Shown piece by piece: positions 6,223 through 12,989 of a DNA stretch of 14,115 bases. The translations under genes and the position numbers were made by a program. The notes under the pieces were generated by a model that saw only the letters and a program-made list of their open reading frames with translations, had not been told where the DNA came from and made no database searches. Every line of letters begins with the position of its first letter. The stretch's first letter is position 1. The DNA lies in contig CAUGVQ010000049.1 of NCBI GenBank assembly GCA_959602875.1, forward strand, positions 1 to 14,115. The letters run 5' to 3'. The stretch comes from an uncultured Collinsella sp. Lineage in GTDB: Bacteria > Actinomycetota > Coriobacteriia > Coriobacteriales > Coriobacteriaceae.

Positions 6223-7599
6223 GTGTCGTTGCCTAAGGGTTTTCTCTGGGGGAACTCCGTCTCCAGTATGCAGTACGACGGCGCCCAACATGAGGGCGGT
6301 AAGGGGCCGAGCGTCTACGAGCACAAACCCGGTGCTTGGGAGGAGGCGATCGACGGCTACCATCGCTTCCGCGAGGACAACGCGCTCATGGCGGAAATGG
6401 GCATGAATTGCCTGCGCTTCCAGACCTCATGGTCGCGCATCATGCCCGAGGGCGAGGGTGAGGTGAACCAAGAGGGGCTCCTTTATTACGAGAATCTTGC
6501 CGACGATCTTCTCGCCAACGGCATCGCCCCCATGGCGTGCCTGTACCACTTCGATATGCCGCTTGCGCTTGCCGAGAAGTATCACGGGTTTGCCTCCAAG
6601 CATGTGGTAGATGCTTTTGTGGACTATGCGAAGGTGGTGATCGATGCCCTCGCTCCTAAGGTGAAGTGGTGGATCACGTTCAACGAGCAGAACCTCTATG
6701 GCCTTCCTATGGCGTTTGATATCGGCGGTGCTCCCGTTCCCGAGGATCCTGCAGCGCCCGAGCACGAGGCGGAGGTCTACCAGATTGCGCACAACGTCAT
6801 GGTCGCCCATGCGCGCGTGGTGAACTACCTGCATGAGAACTATCCCGATTGCAAGATTGGCGGTATGTGCGCGTTCACCCCGGTCTACCCGGCAACGCCT
6901 GCTCCTGCGGATGTCTTGGCTGCGACCCAGGCCGAGCGGTTTGGCAGCTGGGTCGTGCTCGACACCTGCGCGCGCGGAGCTTATCCGTCGTATTACTCCG
7001 CTTATCTGCGCCATCGCGGTATCACGCTTGATGTGAGTGCCGAGGAGGTCGCCGAGATCGGGCGCATGCGCAATGACTTCTCCGCCATCAGCTATTACCA
7101 ATCCTCCTGTGTATCGGCGGAGAACCTCTCCGATGATGTGCCGGCGTGCGCGCTCGGCTGGATTGGCGGCTGCAAGAACCCTTATGTTAAGGCGAACGAG
7201 TGGGGCTGGAATATCGACGCGACTGGTTATCGGCGCGCTATCACCGAGATTTGGGAGCGCTGCGGTCTGCCGGTGTTCTCGCTCGAGAACGGCATCGGCT
7301 GGCGCGAGACGCTGCCCGAGGACGGCTCAGCCATCGCGGACGACTATCGCATCACCTACCACAGGGACCATATCCAAGCTCTGAAGGACGCCGTGGAGCT
7401 CGACGGGGCCGAGGTTATTGGGTACCTGGGCTGGGGCCTTATCGACATTCCGTCCTCCAGCGGTGACATTGAGAAGCGCTACGGAGCGGTCTTTGTCGAT
7501 TACGCCGCCGAGGGCGAGGGCCATCTTAAGCGCACGCCTAAGAAGAGCTTCCTGTGGTTCAGGCGTGCGTTCATCTCAAATGGTGAGGACCTTGGCTGA
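6223..7599 (+). CDS. Glycoside hydrolase family 1, 6-phospho-beta-glucosidase
   Basis: Hydrolyses 6-phospho-beta-glucosides (imported cellobiose or aryl-glucosides) in the cytoplasm, retaining mechanism. The 458-residue TIM barrel shows the acid/base E155 in TFNEQN and the nucleophile E355 in SLENGIGW. The phospho-sugar-binding segment IPSSSGDIEKRYG carries K418 and Y420, matching the S-x-K-x-Y phosphate-binding pattern of BglA/AscB-type enzymes rather than plain beta-glucosidases. NPYVKANEWGWNID is also typical of the phospho group. The GTG at 6223 is chosen because AAAGGGGAG (6208-6216) is 6 nt away; an ATG at 6217 abuts that site. Frames from 6133 run through the thrS downstream hairpin. 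No PTS component or antiterminator gene lies nearby, so the sugar importer must be encoded elsewhere. A strong terminator follows. Confidence 0.92.
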   Translation: MSLPKGFLWGNSVSSMQYDGAQHEGGKGPSVYEHKPGAWEEAIDGYHRFREDNALMAEMGMNCLRFQTSWSRIMPEGEGEVNQEGLLYYENLADDLLANGIAPMACLYHFDMPLALAEKYHGFASKHVVDAFVDYAKVVIDALAPKVKWWITFNEQNLYGLPMAFDIGGAPVPEDPAAPEHEAEVYQIAHNVMVAHARVVNYLHENYPDCKIGGMCAFTPVYPATPAPADVLAATQAERFGSWVVLDTCARGAYPSYYSAYLRHRGITLDVSAEEVAEIGRMRNDFSAISYYQSSCVSAENLSDDVPACALGWIGGCKNPYVKANEWGWNIDATGYRRAITEIWERCGLPVFSLENGIGWRETLPEDGSAIADDYRITYHRDHIQALKDAVELDGAEVIGYLGWGLIDIPSSSGDIEKRYGAVFVDYAAEGEGHLKRTPKKSFLWFRRAFISNGEDLG

Positions 7600-7647
7600 T
7601 AGTACCGTTTGACCTCGGGTGTTTCGCCCACGACAAATTACGGTTGC

Positions 7648-7682
7648 AATGCGCCGCTTGCCCATGCGCGCGGCGCATTTTT
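7648..7682 (+). terminator. Rho-independent terminator after the GH1 gene
   Basis: AATGCGCCGC (7648-7657) pairs perfectly with GCGGCGCATT (7670-7679) around a 12-nt loop. T residues run 7678-7682. The 10-bp GC-rich stem plus T-run ends the GH1 transcript, and means the next gene needs its own promoter. Confidence 0.82.
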
Positions 7683-7685
7683 ACG

Positions 7686-7700
7686 TATACTTGTACAAGT
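7686..7700 (+). promoter_or_regulatory. -10 box overlapped by a 12-bp palindrome
   Basis: TATACT (7686-7691) is a good -10 hexamer directly after the GH1 terminator. It overlaps ACTTGTACAAGT (7689-7700), a perfect 12-bp palindrome with a TTGTACAA core of the kind bound by GntR-family repressors. The start codon of the next gene is at 7721. No good -35 at normal spacing is evident. The layout suggests a repressible promoter. Confidence 0.45.
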
Positions 7701-7720
7701 TGCCTATGAGAGGGGAGACC

Positions 7721-8863
7721 ATGGCTGTGTCGCAGACCGCGCTCGCGGAACGGTTCGCGGAGTTGCAGGGGGCGCGTGCCACCTGGCTTGTTCCCGCCGC
7801 CCATACGGTCGATGTCATTGCCAAGATTGGTCTTCTTGGTCCCGAGGATCGCCTCGTAGCCTTTGCTGATGTTTTTGCTGACTCTTTTGAGGCCAAGTTC
7901 CCCGGCAAGGACGTCCAGCTTATCGCCGACCCCGCACCCGATGCCTTCCTCGCCGCCTCCGGTTGGGGCTCACAAGACGAGGAGACACCCATTGGATGGG
8001 GGGGCACGCACCTCGCCGTTACCGGTTCCCCGGCGTCGTACGCCTATCCTGCTGGTAGAACGTCCAATCGCGCCTTCTGGTTTGTCGGTTCCATCGGCGG
8101 CGTCGGCTTGCGCGTTCCCGATTTGAGGGAACTTTCGCGTGCCGCTGCAGCTTGTGGCGCTTTGCTTATTGTGGATAACACGGTTGCTTCCGCTTTTGGT
8201 TGCAAGCCGCTTTCCCTCGGTGCCACCATCGCGCTCGAGGCTCTCGACCGTGTCGGCGCGGGGCGTCTTGAGCAAAAGCTTGTCGCTGTTTCCGTTGCCC
8301 GTTCGCTCTCCGGACGCGGGCGCCGCCGCATCGTGCGGCCTGAGGCGGAGGATGCCTATCGTCTTCTCGCCTTTGGCCTTGGCGACCCGACCTCACCGAG
8401 CGCGTCCGATCTTCTTCCCGAGCAAGAGCTCGTCATTCTTGAAGAGGGACTTGATACGCTGGCGGAGCGCATGCAGCGCCATTTCGATAATGCGCGCGCT
8501 ATCGCCGAGTATCTGCGCTGCCATCCGCGCATTGGGCGCGTGGCTTATCCCGGGTTCAAGACCCATCCCGATTGCGGCCTTGCCTCAACGGTGCTCGAGC
8601 ATGGCTTCGGTCCGGCTGTCGACTTCTGCCTGACGGGCTCTGCGAATGAGACGGCAGAGGAGCGCAATCGTCGCTTCTTGGGAATCTGCCCCGTTGCGAA
8701 TCGCTTCGAGCGTGCGGGCGGCTCCGCGACGCGCATGAGTGTGGTCACCATGCGCGATGTCAGCTACCTGCGTATCTTCGCCGGTACCGATGATCCGCTC
8801 TACGTTGCTGACAACCTTGATCAGGCGCTTCGTCTCTTCTGCAATCCTCCCGAGCCCCTGTAG
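7721..8863 (+). CDS. Cys/Met-metabolism PLP-fold homologue lacking the catalytic lysine (putative pseudoenzyme)
   Basis: A 380-residue homologue of cystathionine gamma-synthase/lyase and O-acetylhomoserine sulfhydrylase. Family landmarks survive: LAERFAELQGARA at the N-terminus, ALLIVDNT with D152 (pyridine-nitrogen Asp), MQRHFDNARAIAEYLRCHP and LRIFAGTDD near the C-terminus. Key residues are lost. The Schiff-base segment S-x-T-K-x-L-x-G reads SVARSLSG (191-198), with R194 at the lysine position. A ~17-residue insertion precedes it. The YSRxxNPT region is absent, because the protein starts ~60 residues late. SGMAA is replaced by VPAAHT, and the ESPSNP loop by GSIGGVG. It probably cannot form the normal PLP aldimine. 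The frame is intact with a ribosome site (GGGGAG, 7712-7717), so it looks maintained, not decaying. Upstream in-frame codons to 7619 cross a terminator and show no family similarity. Confidence 0.8.
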   Translation: MAVSQTALAERFAELQGARATWLVPAAHTVDVIAKIGLLGPEDRLVAFADVFADSFEAKFPGKDVQLIADPAPDAFLAASGWGSQDEETPIGWGGTHLAVTGSPASYAYPAGRTSNRAFWFVGSIGGVGLRVPDLRELSRAAAACGALLIVDNTVASAFGCKPLSLGATIALEALDRVGAGRLEQKLVAVSVARSLSGRGRRRIVRPEAEDAYRLLAFGLGDPTSPSASDLLPEQELVILEEGLDTLAERMQRHFDNARAIAEYLRCHPRIGRVAYPGFKTHPDCGLASTVLEHGFGPAVDFCLTGSANETAEERNRRFLGICPVANRFERAGGSATRMSVVTMRDVSYLRIFAGTDDPLYVADNLDQALRLFCNPPEPL

Positions 8864-8877
8864 TTTCGTCAGTAAAA

Positions 8878-8918
8878 AAATCGAGTTTGGTGGCGAGCGG
8901 TAAAAACTCGTCGATTTT
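8878..8918 (+). terminator. Possible terminator after the PLP-fold gene
   Basis: CGAGTTT (8882-8888) pairs with AAACTCG (8904-8910). AAATCG (8878-8883) can alternatively pair with CGATTT (8912-8917), with a CGT bulge. An A-run lies on the left and TTTT (8915-8918) on the right. The stem is AT-rich, so it is weaker than the other terminators here. Confidence 0.45.
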
Positions 8919-8985
8919 GCTCGTCTTATGGGTAATCCAAACAATCGCAATTGAGTTCCTTGTACTGAACATCGGGGAGGATGTT

Positions 8986-9558
8986 GTGGGAACGTTTGAT
9001 TTCGCCAACCTCGTTGAGGCGCTTGTTTTAGGCGTGGCTCTCGCTATGGATGCAATGGCTGTCACTCTTTCCAATTCTTTGTGCGAACCTGATATGTCAC
9101 GCGGCAAGAAACTTGCCATGCCTATCATGTTCGCTCTGTTTCAGATGGCTATGCCTATCGCCGGATTCTTTGGCGGCACGCTTGTAGCCCCTCTTATCGA
9201 GGCATATGCGGGCATCGTCTCGCTGGTGATCCTTGCCTTTGTGGGCGGAAAGATGATCATCGAGGCGGTGGGGGAGCTCCGCGAGCCTGAGGAGTGCTCC
9301 ACGACGCGCCTGTCCTATCCCACGATCTTCTTTGAGGCTATCGCCACTTCTATCGATGCCTTCATTGTCGGCGTATCCCTCGCTGCCAGCGGAGCAAATA
9401 TCGTTCTGTACGGCGGGGCGATTGGTGTCATGACGTTTATCTGCTGTGTCGCTATGCTTTTGGTTGGTCGTAAGCTTGGTGCTCACTTTGGTCCGCGGGC
9501 AGAGATCGTGGGCGGCATCGTGCTCATCATCATCGGGCTGCGCGCGTTCCTCTCGTAA
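8986..9558 (+). CDS. mntP: MntP-family manganese efflux pump
   Basis: A 190-residue inner-membrane protein that exports Mn2+ (E. coli MntP is 188 residues). It has about six TM helices arranged as two repeats. The paired acidic motifs are visible: ALAMDAMAV with D22 in the first helix, and ATSIDAFIVGVSLA with D124 in the second repeat. GGKMIIEA and the C-terminal AEIVGGIVLIIIGLR are also family hallmarks. The GTG start at 8986 is chosen because GGGGAGG (8974-8980) sits 5 nt upstream. Longer frames from 8887 overlap the upstream hairpin and add a non-family hydrophobic stretch. I looked for, and did not see, a yybP-ykoY manganese riboswitch in 8864-8985. The gene is convergent with the minus-strand 9712-10770 gene. 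Confidence 0.93.
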   Translation: MGTFDFANLVEALVLGVALAMDAMAVTLSNSLCEPDMSRGKKLAMPIMFALFQMAMPIAGFFGGTLVAPLIEAYAGIVSLVILAFVGGKMIIEAVGELREPEECSTTRLSYPTIFFEAIATSIDAFIVGVSLAASGANIVLYGGAIGVMTFICCVAMLLVGRKLGAHFGPRAEIVGGIVLIIIGLRAFLS

Positions 9559-9585
9559 CGGCTCCGATAGGGTTCTTACGAGTGA

Positions 9586-9700
9586 AATGGGCATCAAATA
9601 TAGGTTCGGCTGAGTAGTCTCACGTTTTTCTGTGAATACGCGCACGTATTCACGGCCATGTTTCCGGGCTAGGAGAGCCGCTTTCATTTTGATGCCCATT
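9586..9700. repeat. ~115-bp structured element with terminal inverted repeats, copy 1
   Basis: The termini AATGGGCATCAAA (9586-9598) and TTTGATGCCCATT (9688-9700) are a perfect 13-bp inverted repeat. Inside are CGGCT (9607-9611) against AGCCG (9676-9680), and a hairpin with GTGAATACG (9632-9640) paired to CGTATTCAC (9645-9653), extended by two pairs. It fills the gap between convergent genes. A second element with the same termini and length lies at 12476-12594. I saw no transposase. It could be a REP- or MITE-like element, a bidirectional transcription end, or a small RNA. Confidence 0.65.
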
Positions 9701-9711
9701 GTGAGTGTGAA

Positions 9712-10770
9712 CTACCAATCGATTGCTTTCCCATTCGCAAAGAGCTCGTAGCAAAGCTGCCGCTCTTTCCTAAGCAGCGATGGGCTTTTTGGGATGCGAT
9801 TGATTTTCAGCTTCTTGAAGATGAAGGAAAGCACGTTTTCAAAAGCGCCCGCGTCTTCGAGGTTTTTGTAGGACAGCTGAACGATGGTGTGGCCCATCGA
9901 TTGCAGCGCCGTGATGCGGTTGGCGTCGGCTACGGCTTTTTCTTCACGATCGTGGATGAGCCTGCTCTGGCATTCTATGCCCACCTCATCTCCCGAGGCG
10001 GGATTGCGAAGCACGATGTCTATGAATGCCGTTGTCTGCCCTGCGACGAGTTTAGCTTGATCCGTCAACTTTACGCGTTCGTTGAAAGTCAGGTCGCTAA
10101 GCCCTTCGCCTCCAAGGCGCCTAGGTGCGCTTAACCGTATGCCGGCACGCGCCTCAAAAGGAGAGGCGGCCCCTTCTTTGGTCAGCCGCAGCGCTTGAAT
10201 AAAAGTATTACGCCCTTTGGCGCGGGCAAGGTTGTTGGCGAGGTCTTCAAGCTCGGTGATGCTCGAAATCGCAGGGCGCTGCCAAAGGTCTGTAATCTTG
10301 CCGCTCGCATCAAGAACTGGCTTCCAGCCCCCATATTCACGAGAGGATTCTTGGAAGCAAAGCTCTTGGAGGTACTCACGCTCTTGTTTTGTGGGCCTAT
10401 AAACACTGAAGTTCCCGCAGAACTCGTGCATGAGCATGGCCAGCTGGACGACGGAAAGGTGCGATGCGAGCGTGAATAATGTTAAGGCAGGTGAAGTTAC
10501 AGAGGAGTAAGCCCCAAATTCCCATTTGCTTCCGAACGGCAGTGCGGCGCTGATAAGCTGCGTCTTCTGGTGGACGGTGTGCCGGCGCTCAGCCTGATTG
10601 CTGCAAAGCAGGTGAACCGGCTGATGGGGGAGGCCAAGGAGAGCGGCCACGCTCTCAAAGGACCAGTTGCCAGACCCGAGTGCATGGTCAAGGCGATCGT
10701 CGATCACCTCGTGGAGCGCGGGCGGCATACGGTGGTACCGCAGAGCAGATATGTCACACAGCGTCTTCAT
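9712..10770 (-). CDS. AbiEi-like protein with C-terminal DUF559/Vsr-type nuclease-like domain
   Basis: A 352-residue soluble protein; the function is not certain. Residues about 45-120 (LLGLPHQPVHLL ... SSVTSPALTLFTLASHLSVV) follow the pattern P-x-H-L-x-x-(15-35)-x-VTSPA-x-TL-x-x-LA seen in AbiEi-type antitoxin-like actinobacterial proteins. Residues about 203-320 look like a PD-(D/E)XK fold of the DUF559/Vsr kind: FEARAGIRL with E206, FIDIV with D251, GIECQS with E266-x-Q268, then DANRITALQSMGHTIVQLS. Gln in place of the usual Lys in ExK is tolerated in some such nucleases. It could be a defence nuclease or a regulator. The ATG at 10770 has no strong ribosome site. Copy 1 of the 115-bp repeat lies just past its stop codon. 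Confidence 0.65.
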   Translation of the reverse strand: MKTLCDISALRYHRMPPALHEVIDDRLDHALGSGNWSFESVAALLGLPHQPVHLLCSNQAERRHTVHQKTQLISAALPFGSKWEFGAYSSVTSPALTLFTLASHLSVVQLAMLMHEFCGNFSVYRPTKQEREYLQELCFQESSREYGGWKPVLDASGKITDLWQRPAISSITELEDLANNLARAKGRNTFIQALRLTKEGAASPFEARAGIRLSAPRRLGGEGLSDLTFNERVKLTDQAKLVAGQTTAFIDIVLRNPASGDEVGIECQSRLIHDREEKAVADANRITALQSMGHTIVQLSYKNLEDAGAFENVLSFIFKKLKINRIPKSPSLLRKERQLCYELFANGKAIDW

Positions 10771-11125
10771 GACGACACCATATACGGTTTCTTCCGCGAA
10801 TTGGATGAGGATTGTTCCATATGAAGAGCTGTGGTCTGCTGTTTTCCACCAAGCATGAGAGACGTCTCGTGCGACTCGGCCAGCGTTTGGTTTAGAGTCG
10901 GTCAGATGCTATTTGCTATGTTTACAAAATGAAGATGTGGGGCTCGCATATAGGGGCCTGGGCTGTCGTCATTGGCTATGCAATATGGGCGGCGCGTAAG
11001 ATTCGTGTCAGAGGCCTGTTGCCTGTGAATAACGGCAGGCCACTCGAAGTATTTTTTAAAAATGAAGGCCTTGTGAAGGAATATCTCCACAGTCAGCATG
11101 TTCCGACAGTCCGATAGCATAACAA
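10771..11125. other. Long intergenic region with no supported gene
   Basis: About 400 bp lie between the divergent 9712-10770 and TetR genes. This part is more AT-rich than its surroundings. It contains a GAGACGTCTC palindrome (10859-10868). An imperfect hairpin runs from GGCCTG at about 11012 to CAGGCC at about 11036-11041, followed 12 nt later by a T-run (about 11053-11058). Short frames of 60-84 codons exist on both strands but lack ribosome sites and recognisable sequence. It may hold promoters for both flanking genes or the remnant of a lost gene. Confidence 0.5.
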
Positions 11126-11126
11126 A

Positions 11127-11157
11127 TGTTACGTAACAGGCGTTACCTTACTATAGA
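11127..11157 (+). promoter_or_regulatory. TetR operator and promoter candidate
   Basis: TGTTACGTAACA (11127-11138) is a perfect 12-bp palindrome. It overlaps GTAAC-AGGC-GTTAC (11133-11146), giving three alternating GTTAC half-sites. A -10-like TATAGA (11152-11157) follows directly, then a GAAAGG ribosome site and the TetR start codon. This arrangement fits autorepression by the TetR protein, with the downstream methyltransferase under the same control. Confidence 0.5.
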
Positions 11158-11170
11158 CGAAAGGACCGCT

Positions 11171-11749
11171 ATGCCGCCGCATCCAAAACAGACGCAAGAA
11201 GATGTCCTCGTCGCGGCCGTTCAACTGGTCCGCACGGGTGGTCTCGCATCCGTGAATGCACGCGATCTCGCTGCGGCTCTGGGTATCTCAACAAGGCCTC
11301 TCTTCACGCTCTTCTCCGGCATGGACGAGCTCAAGCAGCGACTCGTCGATGAGTTGAATCGCTACTACAACGCGTATATGGACGAACATATGCGCGGTGA
11401 CAACCGGCTCGTGGCACAAGCGACGTCCTATATCGCCTTTGCGCGCGAGGAGCCGCGCATCTTCGATGAGCTCTTCATGAATCGCACGATGCAGGGCTCT
11501 ACGCTCGCTGGGGTCGCGAAGGCGGACTGGAACGGCGAGACCATTCGCGCCGTGCGGAGGATCTGCGCTTGCTCTCAAGAGGAGGCAGATGCGATCTTTC
11601 TCAAGGTATGGCTGTATACGCACGGTATCGCAACGCAAATCGTCGCAAACGACATCCAGATTCCTGAGGAGACGGTTGCAAATCTTATTCAAGACGCGTT
11701 CGAGCGTTTCGCGCGCGATCCGTCTGCAATCGATCCCGTCTCTGCGTGA
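11171..11749 (+). CDS. TetR-family transcriptional regulator
   Basis: A 192-residue predicted dimeric DNA-binding repressor. Residues about 8-55 are a TetR helix-turn-helix: QEDVLVAAVQLVRTGGLASV followed by RDLAAALGISTRPLFTLFSG. The larger C-terminal part is all-helical and ends in a ligand-pocket region with LYTHGIATQIVAND, resembling WHG-type TetR C-termini. The start at 11171 is preferred because GAAAGG (11158-11163) is 7 nt upstream. A longer frame from 11126 would translate the operator. The methyltransferase gene follows by 52 bp in the same direction, and is the likely target along with tetR itself. The ligand is unknown. Confidence 0.88.
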   Translation: MPPHPKQTQEDVLVAAVQLVRTGGLASVNARDLAAALGISTRPLFTLFSGMDELKQRLVDELNRYYNAYMDEHMRGDNRLVAQATSYIAFAREEPRIFDELFMNRTMQGSTLAGVAKADWNGETIRAVRRICACSQEEADAIFLKVWLYTHGIATQIVANDIQIPEETVANLIQDAFERFARDPSAIDPVSA

Positions 11750-11801
11750 CCTCGACGCGCCATTGTTCACGATGCGCCGCTGTAAAAGAAAGGCATGAAC
11801 C

Positions 11802-12452
11802 ATGCTTGAACGTATGGACAAGTTCTTTGATACAAGGCTTGATATCTACGACGAGCACCAGCTAACCGCCATTGATTCGGCGCGAGAGTTCTATCCCTTC
11901 ACCGCGCAACAGCTTCCGGTTCAGGCGGGGGCGCGCGTGCTCGACTTGGGATGCGGGACCGGTTTGGAGCTCGAGGCGTACTTCAAGTTCAATCCGTCTG
12001 CGCGGGTGCTGGGAATCGATCTCGCTTCCGGCATGCTCGACGCTCTTTGCGACAAGTTCCCCGATAAAGATATCGAGACAATCTGCGGATCGTACTTCGA
12101 TGTTCCGTTTGGAATTCGCTGCTTTGACGCGGCAGTGTCCGTTGAATCGCTGCACCATTTCACGATGGGGGAGAAGATTCCCCTTTACCGACGCGTCCGC
12201 GACGCTTTGGTGACGGGAGGATGCTTCGTGCTGACGGACTACTTCGCGTCGACCGGTGAAGAGGAGCTTCGCCGCCGTGCAGAGCTTGTTGAGCTCAAGC
12301 GTGAGCAGAACATCGCTGACGACGCGTTTTACCACTACGACACACCTCTCACGGTCGAACATGAGGTTCAGGCGCTCGAACAAGCGGGCTTTATCACGGT
12401 CGAGGTCCTTGCATCGTGGGGACAAACGTCGACAATCCGCGCTATCTCGTAG
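11802..12452 (+). CDS. Class I SAM-dependent methyltransferase
   Basis: A 216-residue soluble Rossmann-fold methyltransferase. Motif I is VLDLGCGTG at 46-54 and motif II is the acidic VLGIDLASGM region. FDAAVSVESLHHF follows as the motif IV equivalent, and LVTGGCFVLTDYFA as post-motif segment. The C-terminal part (EHEVQALEQAGFITVEVLASWG) is the usual closing strand region of small-molecule methyltransferases. The substrate cannot be predicted. AAGAAAGG (11786-11793) is the ribosome site. It sits 52 bp after tetR and is probably co-transcribed with it, suggesting an inducible modification or detoxification function. It is convergent with the ModE-type gene, with copy 2 of the 115-bp repeat in between. 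Confidence 0.88.
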   Translation: MLERMDKFFDTRLDIYDEHQLTAIDSAREFYPFTAQQLPVQAGARVLDLGCGTGLELEAYFKFNPSARVLGIDLASGMLDALCDKFPDKDIETICGSYFDVPFGIRCFDAAVSVESLHHFTMGEKIPLYRRVRDALVTGGCFVLTDYFASTGEEELRRRAELVELKREQNIADDAFYHYDTPLTVEHEVQALEQAGFITVEVLASWGQTSTIRAIS

Positions 12453-12475
12453 GTCGCGGGTAAGTTCGATACGTT

Positions 12476-12594
12476 TCTGGGCATCATATTTGAGATGCAG
12501 TTAAAAGATGCCGCTGACAGCTTGGAAGATCGCAGGTCGCACGTAGTCAATGCTGACCTCTTATCGCTGCGGCGGCAATTTGATGCCCATTTCA
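12476..12594. repeat. ~115-bp structured element with terminal inverted repeats, copy 2
   Basis: The right end TTTGATGCCCATT (12579-12591) is identical to the right terminus of the 9586-9700 element. The flanking 17 bp (12578-12594) also match, inverted, its left end (9583-9599). The left end TGGGCATCA (12478-12486) completes a 9-bp terminal inverted repeat. Termini and total length (~115 bp) match copy 1; the interior diverges except for a central TACGTGCG on the minus strand. It fills the gap between convergent genes. Confidence 0.6.
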
Positions 12595-12609
12595 GCATTT
12601 AACGGATCA

Positions 12610-12942
12610 TCAGGAAAACAATTCGGGCGTTCGGTGCGAAACAAGGGTGTCGATTTCCTCCTGGAGCGTCTGGTAAGCGTTTAGCACGTGTCGCCCGTCA
12701 TCAGTCAGCGTGGATCCTTTGGCGCCGTTACGCTCGATGAGGGGGCAGCCCAGCTGGGCCTCGGCCTCGTTGACGATGCGCCACGCCTTGGAGTACGCCA
12801 TGCCGAGCGCCTTTGCAGCACGGTTGAGCGATTTCTCTCGCTCGATGCCCTCGAGGAGCTGGACGCAACCCGGTCCAAACGCGCCGGGCAAGGTCTCGTC
12901 TTGCCCCTGGATAACCAATCGGGCATGTGCGCGAACCTCCAT
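12610..12942 (-). CDS. Stand-alone ModE-type winged-helix regulator
   Basis: A 110-residue DNA-binding protein resembling the N-terminal domain of ModE, a LysR-like winged helix. Visible are LLEGIEREKSLNRAAKALGM followed by YSKAWRIVNEAEAQLGCPLIERN, then GAKGSTLTDDGRHVLNAYQTL in the wing and dimer helix. The molybdate-binding (MOP/TOBE) domains of full ModE are absent, as in many short actinobacterial and archaeal relatives, so it may not sense molybdate directly. The start is set at 12942 because GGAGGA (12946-12951) lies just upstream. A frame to 13089 would extend over the divergent guaB promoter. No molybdate transport or molybdoenzyme gene is in the window, so the target is unknown. Confidence 0.85.
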   Translation of the reverse strand: MEVRAHARLVIQGQDETLPGAFGPGCVQLLEGIEREKSLNRAAKALGMAYSKAWRIVNEAEAQLGCPLIERNGAKGSTLTDDGRHVLNAYQTLQEEIDTLVSHRTPELFS

Positions 12943-12989
12943 GTTTCCTCCAACGCGTTGACTTCGTGTTCTTGTGAATTCGCACCTGA

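Noticed and set aside
5518..6363. 281-codon minus-strand frame across the thrS end and GH1 start
   Set aside because: Antisense shadow of two clear genes, with no ribosome site or family motifs.
7619..7720. 34-residue N-terminal extension of the PLP-fold gene
   Set aside because: It would translate the GH1 terminator, the promoter and the palindrome; it is not homologous to the missing N-terminus, and a good ribosome site supports 7721.
8864..8985. Possible yybP-ykoY manganese riboswitch upstream of mntP
   Set aside because: The gap is only ~120 bp, part of it a terminator-like hairpin, and I could not find the conserved riboswitch core.
9097..9699. 200-codon minus-strand frame beginning inside the first 115-bp element
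   Set aside because: It overlaps almost all of mntP in antisense, is rich in charged low-complexity sequence and lacks a ribosome site. The ATG merely falls in the repeat terminus.
10929..11117. 62-codon + strand frame with a hydrophobic start (MKMWGSHIGAWAVV)
   Set aside because: No ribosome site precedes the ATG, an overlapping minus-strand frame is equally long, and nothing in it is recognisable.
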